From an uncultured Hyphomonas sp. (lineage in GTDB: Bacteria; Pseudomonadota; Alphaproteobacteria; Caulobacterales; Hyphomonadaceae), in NCBI RefSeq assembly GCF_963675305.1, contig NZ_OY776147.1:2914001-2978000 (forward strand): a stretch of 64,000 bases of DNA. The letters are read 5' to 3'. Below are positions 1 through 8,416 of the stretch, one piece after another. Each line of letters begins with the position of its first letter. Positions within the stretch are counted from its first letter, which is position 1. The notes below the pieces were generated by a model, which worked only from the letters and a program-made list of their open reading frames with translations, had not been told where the DNA came from and did no database searches. The translations under genes and the position numbers were made by a program.

Positions 1-760
1 TGAGGTCTGCGGCCTCGAACGGGATTTCCGGCGGCGGGCCCATGCCGAGCAGTTCCGCGGCGTAGGCGATCACGTCCTGCGGCGGGGCGGGTTCATCGTC
101 GCAGAGGTGGAACACGCCGCCCGCCCGCGCGGCGGCCTCCGGGCGCTGGTGCAGGGCCAGCAGGCCGCTGGCAATGTCATCCACATGCACGCGGGAGAAG
201 ACCTGCCCCGGTTTCACGATGCGCCGGGCCGTGCCCTCCCTCAGCCGGTCGAAGGCGGAGCGGCCGGGGCCATAGATGCCCGGCAGGCGAACGATGTTGA
301 CGCGTCCGCCGGTCGCCTCGCGCCACTGGTCCTCGGCGAGGGCGCGGGCGGCCGCGCGGCGGCTCTGCGGGTTCGTCTCGCTCCACTCGAACGCCCAGCC
401 GCCGGCGAGGTCTCCATAGACGCCGGTGGTCGACAAATAGGTCACGCGGAGGTCATGGCTTAGTCCGGTATGATCATGATCCGGTCCGGTATGGTCATGG
501 CCTGGTCCGGTATGCACATGGCGTAACACGGGGCAGCCATGCGGATCCGGCGGGACTGTCACCAGAAGGCATGCCTTATCGGGCAGCTGAAGCGGGCTGT
601 CGCCATCCCAGACGCGGGCGTCGATGCCGCCGTCCCGCAGCGCTTCGGCCTTCGCCTCGCTGCGCACCGTGCCGGCCACCGGGCCCGGCCAGATCCGCGC
701 CAGATGTGTGGCACTATAGCCAAGCCCGGCGATAAAAAGCACAGATGGCTGAACTGTCAT
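1..760 (-). CDS. SDR-family NAD(P)-dependent epimerase, 3' end beyond window
   Basis: Reading leftward from an ATG at 760, the frame is open to the window edge (253 codons seen). The N-terminus has a Rossmann dinucleotide loop (FIAGLGYSAT). Later motifs are YLSTTGVYGD, NIVRLPGIYGPGRS and FSRVHVDDIA, the arrangement of atypical SDR epimerases of the YeeZ type. The substrate is unknown. The odd feature is a three-copy seven-residue repeat, H-T-G-x-x-H-D (bases 452-514), inserted just before the YLSTTG strand where relatives have a short loop. The start is 62 bases from the divergent TPR gene. The family call is secure; the function is not. Confidence 0.8.
   Translation of the reverse strand, partial: MTVQPSVLFIAGLGYSATHLARIWPGPVAGTVRSEAKAEALRDGGIDARVWDGDSPLQLPDKACLLVTVPPDPHGCPVLRHVHTGPGHDHTGPDHDHTGLSHDLRVTYLSTTGVYGDLAGGWAFEWSETNPQSRRAAARALAEDQWREATGGRVNIVRLPGIYGPGRSAFDRLREGTARRIVKPGQVFSRVHVDDIASGLLALHQRPEAAARAGGVFHLCDDEPAPPQDVIAYAAELLGMGPPPEIPFEAADL
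452..514 (-). repeat. 21-bp in-frame tandem repeat, three copies
   Basis: Three adjacent 21-base units occupy 452-472, 473-493 and 494-514. They differ at a few positions and each encodes seven residues, H-T-G-x-x-H-D. The repeat stays in frame with the SDR gene and adds six histidines and three aspartates to a surface loop. Confidence 0.85.
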
Positions 761-821
761 TTGCGTGGCGCAATCCCATTGTATCTATGGGGTTTGTTAC
801 AGGTTCCGGAGTGTCCGATCC

Positions 822-1505
822 ATGCCCCTTCTCACCGCGGCCGCCGTCTCGCTCGTGATGCTGCAAACAGCCGGAGAGCGTATCGCCGCGCAGGAACAGG
901 CCCGGCTGGAGGCCTGCCTCGCCAAGATCGAGACCGATCCGGACGACGCCTATGAAGACGGCCTCGCCTGGACCTATCAGGGTAACCGCCCCGGCGCGCG
1001 CCAGTGCACGGCCATGGCGCTGATCGCTCTCGGCCATCAGGCGGAAGGTGCCGAGCGGCTGAAAAACCTCGCAAATTCAACGGATGGCGGCACGCTGGAG
1101 CAGCGCGCGGCCTATCTCTCACAGGCCGGGAATGCCTGGATCGAGGCCGACGACCCGGACTCCGCCCTGAAGGCGTTCGATGGCGCCCTGAAGATCGCCC
1201 CCGATGCACCGGAACTGCTGCTGGACCGGGCCTCGGCCCATATGCTGCTGGAGAATTACGACGAGGCCATCGATGACCTCGACGCCGTCCTGCTGCGCGT
1301 GCCGGGCCATGGCGAGGCCTACCAAATGCGCGGCGCCGCCTGGCTCGCCAAGGGCGACCCGGACAAGGCGATGCTGGACGTGAATGCGGCGATGGAAGCC
1401 GATCCGGAGGATATCAACACGCTGGTCCTGCGCGGCCAGGTGCGCGAAGCGCTGCGCCTGCAGGCCGATGCCGGCGGACCGATCGAGCGGCTGGAAACCG
1501 ACTAG
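822..1505 (+). CDS. exported tetratricopeptide-repeat protein
   Basis: A 227-residue protein. The ATG at 822 is chosen because a GGAG sits about nine bases upstream and a hydrophobic export signal follows (MPLLTAAAVSLVMLQ). A longer in-frame start at 765 would give an N-terminus without signal character. Residues from about 90 to 210 contain TPR-like helical pairs (AWIEADDPDSALKAFDGALK, then LENYDEAIDDLDAVL and AKGDPDKAMLDVNAAM). A periplasmic scaffold or assembly role is inferred. It is divergent from the SDR gene and its stop lies four bases from the end of arsC on the other strand. Confidence 0.7.
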   Translation: MPLLTAAAVSLVMLQTAGERIAAQEQARLEACLAKIETDPDDAYEDGLAWTYQGNRPGARQCTAMALIALGHQAEGAERLKNLANSTDGGTLEQRAAYLSQAGNAWIEADDPDSALKAFDGALKIAPDAPELLLDRASAHMLLENYDEAIDDLDAVLLRVPGHGEAYQMRGAAWLAKGDPDKAMLDVNAAMEADPEDINTLVLRGQVREALRLQADAGGPIERLETD

Positions 1506-1508
1506 GCC

Positions 1509-1928
1509 TCAGCCCACGCGCCGGCCGCTTTCGTCGATCAGCAGCGCGCCATCTTCCTTGTAAAACGGGCCCGGCGGCAGCGTTTCCAGCAGGTCCAGCA
1601 CCGCCTCGCTCGGCCGGCACAGGCGCACGCCCTTCGGGCTGCACACGATGGGCCGGTTCACGAGCACCGGGTGTTCCAGCATCGCCTCCAGGATCGCTTC
1701 GTCGCTGACGCCCACCTCCAGCAGGCCCAGTTCCTTCGCAGGGGATTTTGTCTCCCGCAAGGCGCTGCGCGGCGTCAGGCCGGCGGCTGCGAACAGGCCG
1801 AGCAGTTGCGGGCGGGTCCAGCCTTCTTTCAGGTATTCGATCACGGTGGGCGTCTCGCCGCTCGCCTCGATGATGGCCAGCACGTTGCGTGAGGTGCCGC
1901 AGTCCGGATTGTGATGAATGACGATCAT
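1509..1928 (-). CDS. arsC: arsenate reductase, glutaredoxin-dependent type
   Basis: A 139-residue cytosolic ArsC of the E. coli plasmid type, reducing As(V) to As(III) with glutathione and glutaredoxin. The N-terminal HNPDCGTSRNVL carries the catalytic cysteine at position 10. The downstream ETKSPAKELGL and EHPVLVNRPIV segments hold arginines of the oxyanion site. It is the last gene of the arsR-arsI-acr3-arsC operon, and its ATG overlaps the acr3 stop by four bases, indicating translational coupling. Confidence 0.92.
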   Translation of the reverse strand: MIVIHHNPDCGTSRNVLAIIEASGETPTVIEYLKEGWTRPQLLGLFAAAGLTPRSALRETKSPAKELGLLEVGVSDEAILEAMLEHPVLVNRPIVCSPKGVRLCRPSEAVLDLLETLPPGPFYKEDGALLIDESGRRVG

Positions 1929-2968
1929 GGCGCGGCGGCCTCCCCTGTTTCGGTGACGAAAGCAGACCGGGTCCGGTTGGCGAAGGCGACCAGCGACAGC
2001 ATCACCGGCACCTCGACCAGCACGCCGACGACGGTCGCCAGCGCGGCCCCGGAGTTCAGCCCGAACAGGCTGATCGCAACGGCAACCGCCAGCTCAAAGA
2101 AATTGGACGTGCCGATCAGGGCGCAGGGCGCCGCGATCCGGTGCGGCACTTTCCAGGCCCAGGCCGCGGCATAGGCCAGCGCGAAGATGCCATAGGACTG
2201 GATCAGGATCGGCACGGCGATCAGCGCAATCACGGCAGGTTTTGCCAGAATGGTGGAACTCTGGAAGCCGAACAGCAGGATGACGGTGGCCAGCAATCCG
2301 ATAACGGAGAGCGGCTTGATCCGGTGGGTGAAGCCCGTCACCGCCGCCTCCCCGCCCTGCCGGGACAGCGCGTTGCGCGTAAGGACGCCAGCGATCAGGG
2401 GGATGACGACATACAGCGCTACCGACAGGAGCAGCGTTTCCCACGGTACGCTGATCTCCGTCACGCCCAGCAGGAAGGCAACAATCGGGGCGAAGGCGAA
2501 CACCATCACCGCATCGTTCACGCTGACCTGTACCAGCGTGTAGTTCGGATCGCCGCGTGTCAGCTGGGACCACACGAAGACCATGGCCGTGCACGGCGCC
2601 GCCCCCAGCAGGATCAGGCCGGCAATATAGCCCTCCGCATCCGCAGCAGGGATGAAGCCAGCGAAGACATGGCGGAAGAACAGGACGCCCAGCATGGCCA
2701 TGGTGAACGGCTTGATCAGCCAGTTCACCACCAGCGTGATGACCAGTCCCTTGGGCCGCTCGCCAACCCGGCGCATGGCCGAGAAGTCGATGCCGATCAT
2801 CATGGGCCAGACCATCGCCCAAATCAGGATGGCGACCGCGAAATTCACATTCGCATATTCCAGCGCCGCCAGCGCCGAGAACACGCCGGGCACCAATGCC
2901 CCGAGGCCGATCCCTGCAAGGATGCAGAGACCGACCCAAACCGACAGATATTTCTCGAACGCCCCCAT
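1925..2968 (-). CDS. acr3: arsenite efflux permease, ACR3 family
   Basis: An inner-membrane As(III) exporter of 347 residues with about ten hydrophobic segments. The family signature around the essential cysteine is present (LLGAAPCTAMVFVW), as is LIGTSNFFELAVA. The frame is open upstream to 3073, but MGAFEKYLSVWVG at 2968 is the normal family start and follows the arsI stop by four bases. It removes the arsenite made by ArsC and any released by ArsI. Confidence 0.92.
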   Translation of the reverse strand: MGAFEKYLSVWVGLCILAGIGLGALVPGVFSALAALEYANVNFAVAILIWAMVWPMMIGIDFSAMRRVGERPKGLVITLVVNWLIKPFTMAMLGVLFFRHVFAGFIPAADAEGYIAGLILLGAAPCTAMVFVWSQLTRGDPNYTLVQVSVNDAVMVFAFAPIVAFLLGVTEISVPWETLLLSVALYVVIPLIAGVLTRNALSRQGGEAAVTGFTHRIKPLSVIGLLATVILLFGFQSSTILAKPAVIALIAVPILIQSYGIFALAYAAAWAWKVPHRIAAPCALIGTSNFFELAVAVAISLFGLNSGAALATVVGVLVEVPVMLSLVAFANRTRSAFVTETGEAAAP

Positions 2969-2972
2969 GGTC

Positions 2973-3461
2973 TCAGCCGCAGCAGCCAGAGTTTTTCGGT
3001 TCGGCGATCGCAGGCGCGCAGCAGGCGCCGGCAACGGCCATGCCGGTTGGCGTCGAAGCAAGGCGCCCGTCATTCAGTTCCGGCCCGCCGCCATAGACAG
3101 CGCTGTCTCCGGTCGTGTGGAACACTTCCCACGGCACGCCGGCGGGGTCAGAGACCCAGCTCTTCTCCGACTGGGCGTAGCAGCAAACAGTCTCCCCCTC
3201 TTCCAGCACAGGGGCATCGGCCCGCTTCAGCCGGTCATATACGTCGGCGAGCTCACCGGAATCCTCTGCCTGAATGCCAAGATGCTCGACACCCGGCGCC
3301 GCGCCGCGCGCACTGATGGCGAGGTTCACGCGCGGATCGTCCAGCATCCATTTGGCGTAGTCGTCCTTCAACACGCTTGGCGGGGCGTCGAACAAGGTGG
3401 AGTAGAAGTCGATCGAGCGCTGGAGGTTGTCCACCGCGATGTGCACATGGAGACGTTTCAT
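2973..3461 (-). CDS. arsI: ArsI-type organoarsenical C-As lyase (VOC fold)
   Basis: A 162-residue vicinal-oxygen-chelate protein. Known ArsI enzymes are Fe(II)-dependent dioxygenases that cleave the carbon-arsenic bond of methylarsenite. The expected residues are visible: histidines near the N-terminus (H5/H7), H60 and E112 as metal-ligand candidates, and the vicinal pair C93-C94 in TVCCYAQSEKSWV. Unusual is a C-terminal tail of about 40 residues with two further CC pairs (147-148 and 160-161). The related cadmium-induced CadI proteins are the main alternative, but the ars context favours ArsI. Confidence 0.85.
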   Translation of the reverse strand: MKRLHVHIAVDNLQRSIDFYSTLFDAPPSVLKDDYAKWMLDDPRVNLAISARGAAPGVEHLGIQAEDSGELADVYDRLKRADAPVLEEGETVCCYAQSEKSWVSDPAGVPWEVFHTTGDSAVYGGGPELNDGRLASTPTGMAVAGACCAPAIAEPKNSGCCG

Positions 3462-3480
3462 GATGTTTCCTTTCCGGTGG

Positions 3481-3816
3481 TCAGCAACACGCAGATTGCG
3501 CGGCCGCCATGATGGGGCTGCAAACCTCTTCCCGGCCTTGGCAGCAGTCTTCCATCAGGAACACGATCATTCCGCTGATGGCGTCGTAGTTGGCGGTGTA
3601 AATGATGGACCGGCCCTGCCGGTTGCCTTCGATGAGGCCCGCATTCGACAGGATGTTGAGCTGCGATGACAGCGTGTTCGGGGGCACGCCAAGGGCCACC
3701 GCAATATCCCCGGCGGGCAGGCCGTCATGCCCGGCTTTCACCAGAAGACGGAACACGGCCAGCCGGTTTTCCTGAGCGAGCGCGGATAATTGCGAGAGGG
3801 CAGCTTTTGATTCCAT
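3481..3816 (-). CDS. arsR: ArsR-family arsenite-responsive repressor
   Basis: A 111-residue winged-helix repressor and first gene of the ars operon. The HTH lies around residues 33-60 (LPAGDIAVALGVPPNTLSSQLNIL). It lacks the classical CVC site in the recognition-helix region. Instead it has C-terminal cysteines C91, C92 and C99 plus C110-C111, resembling the As(III) site of the Acidithiobacillus-type ArsR. A perfect inverted repeat covers the start codon, consistent with autoregulation. Confidence 0.92.
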   Translation of the reverse strand: MESKAALSQLSALAQENRLAVFRLLVKAGHDGLPAGDIAVALGVPPNTLSSQLNILSNAGLIEGNRQGRSIIYTANYDAISGMIVFLMEDCCQGREEVCSPIMAAAQSACC

Positions 3817-3842
3817 ATTTCCACGATACTGGAAATATGGAA
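3811..3842 (-). promoter_or_regulatory. arsR operator/promoter
   Basis: Perfect 12-base inverted repeat: TTCCATATTTCC (3811-3822) and GGAAATATGGAA (3831-3842) with an eight-base spacer. On the minus strand a TTGACG at the -35 position precedes it, and a weak -10 (TATCGT) falls in the spacer, so the repeat would cover -10 to the ATG at 3816. The transcript would be nearly leaderless. Confidence 0.75.
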
Positions 3843-3883
3843 TTCGTCAACACCCTCCCTACGGGGTACTGACTTCTCGGATT

Positions 3884-5245
3884 TTAGCGGTAACGCTTTT
3901 GAAGCATCGTCCAGACAGCCCGCAGCCCGCAGGCAGCTGCGCCTTCCGGCCGGCCATATTTGCCTTTGCGCCAGGCCCAGACGTCGAAATGCGCCCAGCT
4001 CTTTGCATCAACAAACTGCTTCAGGAAGAGACCCGCGGTGATCGAACCGCCAAAGCTGCTGCCGGAATTCACGAGGTCGGCAATCGGGCTCTTCAGCTCC
4101 GCAAGGTAGGGATCCCAGAGCGGCATGCGCCAGACCGGATCGCCCGACTCTGCCGAGCCAGCGAGGATGTCTTCCACCAACTGCTCATCATCAGAATAGA
4201 CTGGCGCAAGATCCGCGCCGAGCGCGACACGGGCTGCGCCCGTCAGCGTCGCAAAGTCGATCAGGAGGTCCGGGTCGAATTCGGATGCCCGCGCCAGCGC
4301 GTCGGCGAGGATCAACCGGCCCTCGGCATCGGTATTGTCGATCTCGACGGTCAGCCCCTTGCGGGACGACAGAATGTCCCCCGGCCGGAAGGCATCGCCG
4401 CTGATCGCATTCTCGACCGTCGGCACATAGAGCTTCAGGTGCACCGGCAGCTTCGTCGCCATGACAAGGCAGGCAAGCGCGATGACATGGGCTGAACCGC
4501 CCATATCCTTCTTCATGATCCGCATGCCGCTGCCCGGCTTGATGTCGAGGCCGCCGGAATCGAACGTCACCCCCTTGCCGACAAGGGCCAGTTGCGGCTT
4601 CGAGGTGTCGCCCCATTCCAGTTCGAGGAAGCGCGGCGCGGCCTTTGCCGCGCGGCCCACGGCATGCACCATGGGATAGTTCTGTTCCAGCAGGTCGTCC
4701 CCAACGATCGCCGTCAGCTTTGCGCCGAATTCGGCGGCCAGTTTTTCGACGGTTTCATGGATGCCGGCCGGGGTCATGTCGCCGGCCGGTGTGTTCACGA
4801 GGTCCCGCAGCAGGGCGATGGAATCCGCTTCCGCCGAAAGTGCTTCGCCTGCCTCCCCTTCCGGGATCACCAGTTGCGGCGGGCTGGACTTGTCTTTCAG
4901 GTAGCGGTCGAACCGGTAGGCCCCGTCTGCCCAGCCAGCTGCAATGGAGGCAACGGAAAGGCCGCCATCGGCCGCGATCTTGTAAGTGCCTTCCGGCAAC
5001 TTCCCGGATAGCGCCGCGACGGCCAATGCATCCTTGCCGTCGCCGATTCCGCCCAGCACATGCGCCAGGCTGCCATCTGCGTCCGGCACCAGCACCAGCT
5101 GCCCTGCCCCACCTGTGAAGCCCTGCGCCTTCGCCATGGCGCGGGCCGAAGGGAACGGATCGTTCTCGAGTGATTTGAAAGCCTCAGCCGTGTACAGCCA
5201 GACGCTGACGGCGGCATCGGCACCGGTGGTGAAACTCTTGTGCAT
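3884..5245 (-). CDS. leucyl aminopeptidase family (M17) protein
   Basis: A 453-residue cytosolic metallo-aminopeptidase. The C-terminal catalytic domain holds the two-metal-site motifs GKGVTFDSGGLDIK, KKDMGGSAH and the M17 signature NTDAEGRLILADAL. The N-terminal domain is divergent and of PepB/YwaD-like length. It removes N-terminal residues from peptides; PepA-like DNA binding cannot be judged. It is divergent from tadD across a 118-base gap and stands alone. Confidence 0.88.
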   Translation of the reverse strand: MHKSFTTGADAAVSVWLYTAEAFKSLENDPFPSARAMAKAQGFTGGAGQLVLVPDADGSLAHVLGGIGDGKDALAVAALSGKLPEGTYKIAADGGLSVASIAAGWADGAYRFDRYLKDKSSPPQLVIPEGEAGEALSAEADSIALLRDLVNTPAGDMTPAGIHETVEKLAAEFGAKLTAIVGDDLLEQNYPMVHAVGRAAKAAPRFLELEWGDTSKPQLALVGKGVTFDSGGLDIKPGSGMRIMKKDMGGSAHVIALACLVMATKLPVHLKLYVPTVENAISGDAFRPGDILSSRKGLTVEIDNTDAEGRLILADALARASEFDPDLLIDFATLTGAARVALGADLAPVYSDDEQLVEDILAGSAESGDPVWRMPLWDPYLAELKSPIADLVNSGSSFGGSITAGLFLKQFVDAKSWAHFDVWAWRKGKYGRPEGAAACGLRAVWTMLQKRYR

Positions 5246-5363
5246 GAAATTGGCCTCGTACGGGCAAGTGTTAATGGAGTCTGCGCTGGCGTTAACCCAT
5301 CCTTGACGCCCACAGGTCCAGACTCACGCGGGAATGACCCTGATTCAAACCCGGAGCGGTCCC

Positions 5364-6257
5364 ATGTCCAGAGCCAAAACCTCGCTGGCTGCACTTGCTT
5401 TCGCCCTGGCAGGCGTCTCGGCCTGCGCAACGGCGCCCGATCCGGATGCAGAAGCCAATGCTCAGCTGCAGGCTGCCATGGAAGAAGCGCTGAAGCCCGC
5501 CACGCCGGAAGAGATCGAAGCTGCCAACAATGCCGATCCGCTGACCAAGGCAAACTTCTGGGCGAAGGAATACTCCAAGAACGCAGAGAACCTTGATAAT
5601 GCGCTCACCTTTGCGGACGCCCTGCGCGGCATCGGGTCAAACGAGCGCGCGATTGAAGTCCTGTCGGAAATCATGGTCATCCATCCGAAGGAGCCACGGA
5701 TCCTGATGCCGCTCGGCCGGGCCTTCGCCGCCAACGGGAATCCGCTCGGCGCCGCCCGCGCCTTTGAGGAAGTTGCGGCGATCGAGCCAGGCCGCGCTGA
5801 AGCCTGGGCTGCGCTCGGCACGGCGCTGGACCAGCTGGAAAACCACAAGAACGCTCAGACAGCCTATGACAGGGCCCTGGCGATTGAGCCGCAGCGCGCC
5901 TCGACACTGGCCAATTATGGCCTGTCGCTTGCGCTCAGCGGTGACCTCACCGGCGCGGAGGCCAAACTTCGCCAGGCAACGGACCTGTCACCGAACGATG
6001 TGCGGATCCGTGAGAACCTCGCGCTGATCCTGGGCCTGCAGGGCCGGTTCGACGAAATGCAGCAGACCAGCGCAGGATACGCGCCTGACAAGGTGGTCGA
6101 GCAGAATGTCGAAGTCCTGAAGGAAATGATCCAGCAGAGCCCGGGCGAAAAGGCTGTCCAGCGCGGGATCGCCGGGCAGACAGCTGCGCCCGACTCCAAC
6201 GAAGCCTCTCCCCCTGCCGAGGCAACCGGCCTGCGCCTGCGCCGCACCGGCGGCTGA
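5364..6257 (+). CDS. tadD: TadD-type TPR lipoprotein of the Flp pilus
   Basis: A 297-residue lipoprotein with TPR repeats. The ATG at 5364 is preferred over 5334 because GGAG lies just upstream and the signal peptide then ends in a lipobox (AGVSAC). TPR units run from about residue 75 to 230 (ERAIEVLSEIMVIHPKEPRILMPLGRAFAANGN and following). TadD proteins support outer-membrane assembly of the Tad secretin. It is converged on by tadC, consistent with a pilus role. Confidence 0.82.
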   Translation: MSRAKTSLAALAFALAGVSACATAPDPDAEANAQLQAAMEEALKPATPEEIEAANNADPLTKANFWAKEYSKNAENLDNALTFADALRGIGSNERAIEVLSEIMVIHPKEPRILMPLGRAFAANGNPLGAARAFEEVAAIEPGRAEAWAALGTALDQLENHKNAQTAYDRALAIEPQRASTLANYGLSLALSGDLTGAEAKLRQATDLSPNDVRIRENLALILGLQGRFDEMQQTSAGYAPDKVVEQNVEVLKEMIQQSPGEKAVQRGIAGQTAAPDSNEASPPAEATGLRLRRTGG

Positions 6258-6292
6258 CAATTCGTTTCAGAATTTCCGGACGGAGCGCCTGA

Positions 6293-7369
6293 TCAGGCGA
6301 CGACCCGCACTTCGACGCGCGGATCTAGTCCCATGAGGCCGCCTGCGTCCGACCGGCGGTCATTGCTGCGCTCGTTGGTCAGGGCAGGCGCCGCTTCATT
6401 CTTGCCCTGCATTTTCTGATACTTGATGTAAGCCGGGCCGAGCACGACCAGGAACAGAACGGGCAGGAAGAATACAATCATTGGCACCGTCAGCTTGGCC
6501 GGAAGCGCAGCGGCTTTCTTCTCGGCTTCCGACATCCGGAGGTCACGGTTTTCCTTGGCCATCACGCGCAAGGCATCGCCGAGCGGCGTCCCGTAGCGTT
6601 CCGCCTGTCCAAGCGCCATACAAACCGACTTCACACCCTCATGGCCTGTCCGCTTGGCGAGATTGTCATAGGCCTGCCGGCGCTCCGGCAGATAGGACAG
6701 CTCCGCCACGGTCAGGCCAAACTCCTCTGCGAGTTCCGGTGACGCAGAGCCGATCTCCTGACTGACCTTGTGAAAGCCAAGTTCGATGGACATGCCCGCC
6801 TCAACGCAGATCAGCAGCATGTCGAGCGCGTCAGGAAAGGCCCGCATAATGGACTGCTGGCGCTGCTGTGCCAGATTCGAGACATAGATGTTCGGTGCAT
6901 AAAAGCCGGCAGCCGCGCCGAACAGGATGGAGCCATACTTCATCATCGGCTGCATGCCGTGATCGTTGACGAAGAAGACATAGCCAAAAACGAGCAGCAT
7001 CCCCACGAAAGGCAGGGTCATCCGCGCAAAGTAGAAGGCCGAGACCGGCCCCGGCCCCCGCAGGCCAGCCTTGTTCAGCGTATCCTGAAGGTTCGGGTCT
7101 TCCAGCGCCTTTGCGAGGTTCAGCCGGGACGAAATCTCCCCGATGGCGGAATCGTCCTTGCGCCGCAGCCCCTTCTTGTTCTCAAGCGCGGCCCGGCTCT
7201 GCTTGCGAAGTTTCTCCCGCTGCGACGACACCGATTTGAGACGCGTTTCCAGCTTGTTGCCCTGCAAATAGGGCATGAACATCGTCATGGCGGTCCCGAA
7301 CACAGCCACTGCCACCAGGATGGAAGCGATTGCTTCAGGTTTCGCGAGGGAAAGGAGAATCTCGTACAC
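6293..7369 (-). CDS. tadC: Tad pilus inner-membrane platform protein TadC
   Basis: A 358-residue type II secretion F-domain protein. It has an N-terminal membrane segment, a basic cytoplasmic stretch, two central hydrophobic helices (about 115-165), the F domain with FPDALDMLLICVEAGMSIELGF, and a C-terminal membrane helix. With TadB it forms the platform turned by the CpaF ATPase. It is last in the minus-strand pilus operon, nine bases after tadB. A 14-base palindrome (6286-6299) overlaps its stop without an obvious T-run. Confidence 0.92.
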   Translation of the reverse strand: MYEILLSLAKPEAIASILVAVAVFGTAMTMFMPYLQGNKLETRLKSVSSQREKLRKQSRAALENKKGLRRKDDSAIGEISSRLNLAKALEDPNLQDTLNKAGLRGPGPVSAFYFARMTLPFVGMLLVFGYVFFVNDHGMQPMMKYGSILFGAAAGFYAPNIYVSNLAQQRQQSIMRAFPDALDMLLICVEAGMSIELGFHKVSQEIGSASPELAEEFGLTVAELSYLPERRQAYDNLAKRTGHEGVKSVCMALGQAERYGTPLGDALRVMAKENRDLRMSEAEKKAAALPAKLTVPMIVFFLPVLFLVVLGPAYIKYQKMQGKNEAAPALTNERSNDRRSDAGGLMGLDPRVEVRVVA

Positions 7370-7378
7370 TGCGCCCGC

Positions 7379-8413
7379 CTAGATATCGAAATTGATCATC
7401 TTTTTCATCGTCATGATGCCGGTGAACATCAGGGTAGACCCTGCTGCCAGGATGACGTGGCCGGTTTCGGTCCGGAAAAGCTCGAGGATGTAGTCCGGCG
7501 TCGTCATGAAGACGAGCAGACCCACAGCGAAAGGCAGCGAGCCGATAATCATCGCGGACGCTTTCGCTTCCGATGACATGGCCTTGATCTTTTCACGCAT
7601 CATCTTGCGCGAGCGGATAACGCTGGACAGATTGCCGAGCGCTTCGGACAGGTTACCCCCTGCCTTGGCCTGGATCAGCAGCACGATCATGAAGAAGTTC
7701 ACTTCCTGCAGCGGAACGCGCTTGTAGAACATGTTCAGTGACCGTTCGACCCCTGCCCCCATCGCGAGGTTGTCAGCAAGTGTGGAAAACTCGGACCGGA
7801 GCGGTTCAGGGCTTTCCTTCGCAATGATCCGGATACACTCATTGAGTGGCAGACCGGATTTCACACCCCGCACGATGACATCCAGCGCATCGGCAAACTG
7901 GTTGATCATCTTCTTGTGCCGGCCATTGATCATGAAATTCAGCAGGAAGCGCGGCAGGCCGAAGCCCCCGCCAATGAATGCGCCGGCCACAAGAATCGGG
8001 CGGCTGCGAAATGCGATCCCCGAGATGGTCAGGCCATCGAACCCGGACAGGTAAATCAGCGCAGCGCAGCCCCCGCCCAGAAGAATGGAAAACAGCCAGA
8101 ACGCAGATATCGGGACATCGAGGCCAGCCTGAACCAGTTTGGCCTTGATGGTCTGGGCGCTGCTGCTTTTCCGGCGTGCTTCGCCCTGCTTACGCAGCGT
8201 CTCCAGCATTTCCTGCGTCTTGGCGCGGCGCTTGGCCGACTCGTCCATGGCTTTGCCAGCCCTGCCCTTTCCGGCCACGGTTGTTCCCGCACCGATGGCC
8301 CGGGCACGCTTGCGCGCGGCGTCGCCATCGCCACCTGAAAGCGCCATGCCGATGCCGGCAATCGCAACGAATGCCAGCACGGCGATCATGAGGGTGAGCA
8401 TGTTTCCGTCCAT
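7379..8413 (-). CDS. tadB: Tad pilus inner-membrane platform protein TadB
   Basis: A 344-residue partner of TadC. It has an N-terminal membrane anchor, a basic linker rich in Lys/Arg, two central hydrophobic helices, an F domain (FADALDVIVRGVKSGLPLNECIRII, then FFMIVLLIQAKAGGNLSEAL) and C-terminal membrane helices. Three bases separate it from cpaF. Confidence 0.92.
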   Translation of the reverse strand: MDGNMLTLMIAVLAFVAIAGIGMALSGGDGDAARKRARAIGAGTTVAGKGRAGKAMDESAKRRAKTQEMLETLRKQGEARRKSSSAQTIKAKLVQAGLDVPISAFWLFSILLGGGCAALIYLSGFDGLTISGIAFRSRPILVAGAFIGGGFGLPRFLLNFMINGRHKKMINQFADALDVIVRGVKSGLPLNECIRIIAKESPEPLRSEFSTLADNLAMGAGVERSLNMFYKRVPLQEVNFFMIVLLIQAKAGGNLSEALGNLSSVIRSRKMMREKIKAMSSEAKASAMIIGSLPFAVGLLVFMTTPDYILELFRTETGHVILAAGSTLMFTGIMTMKKMINFDI

Positions 8414-8416
8414 GGA

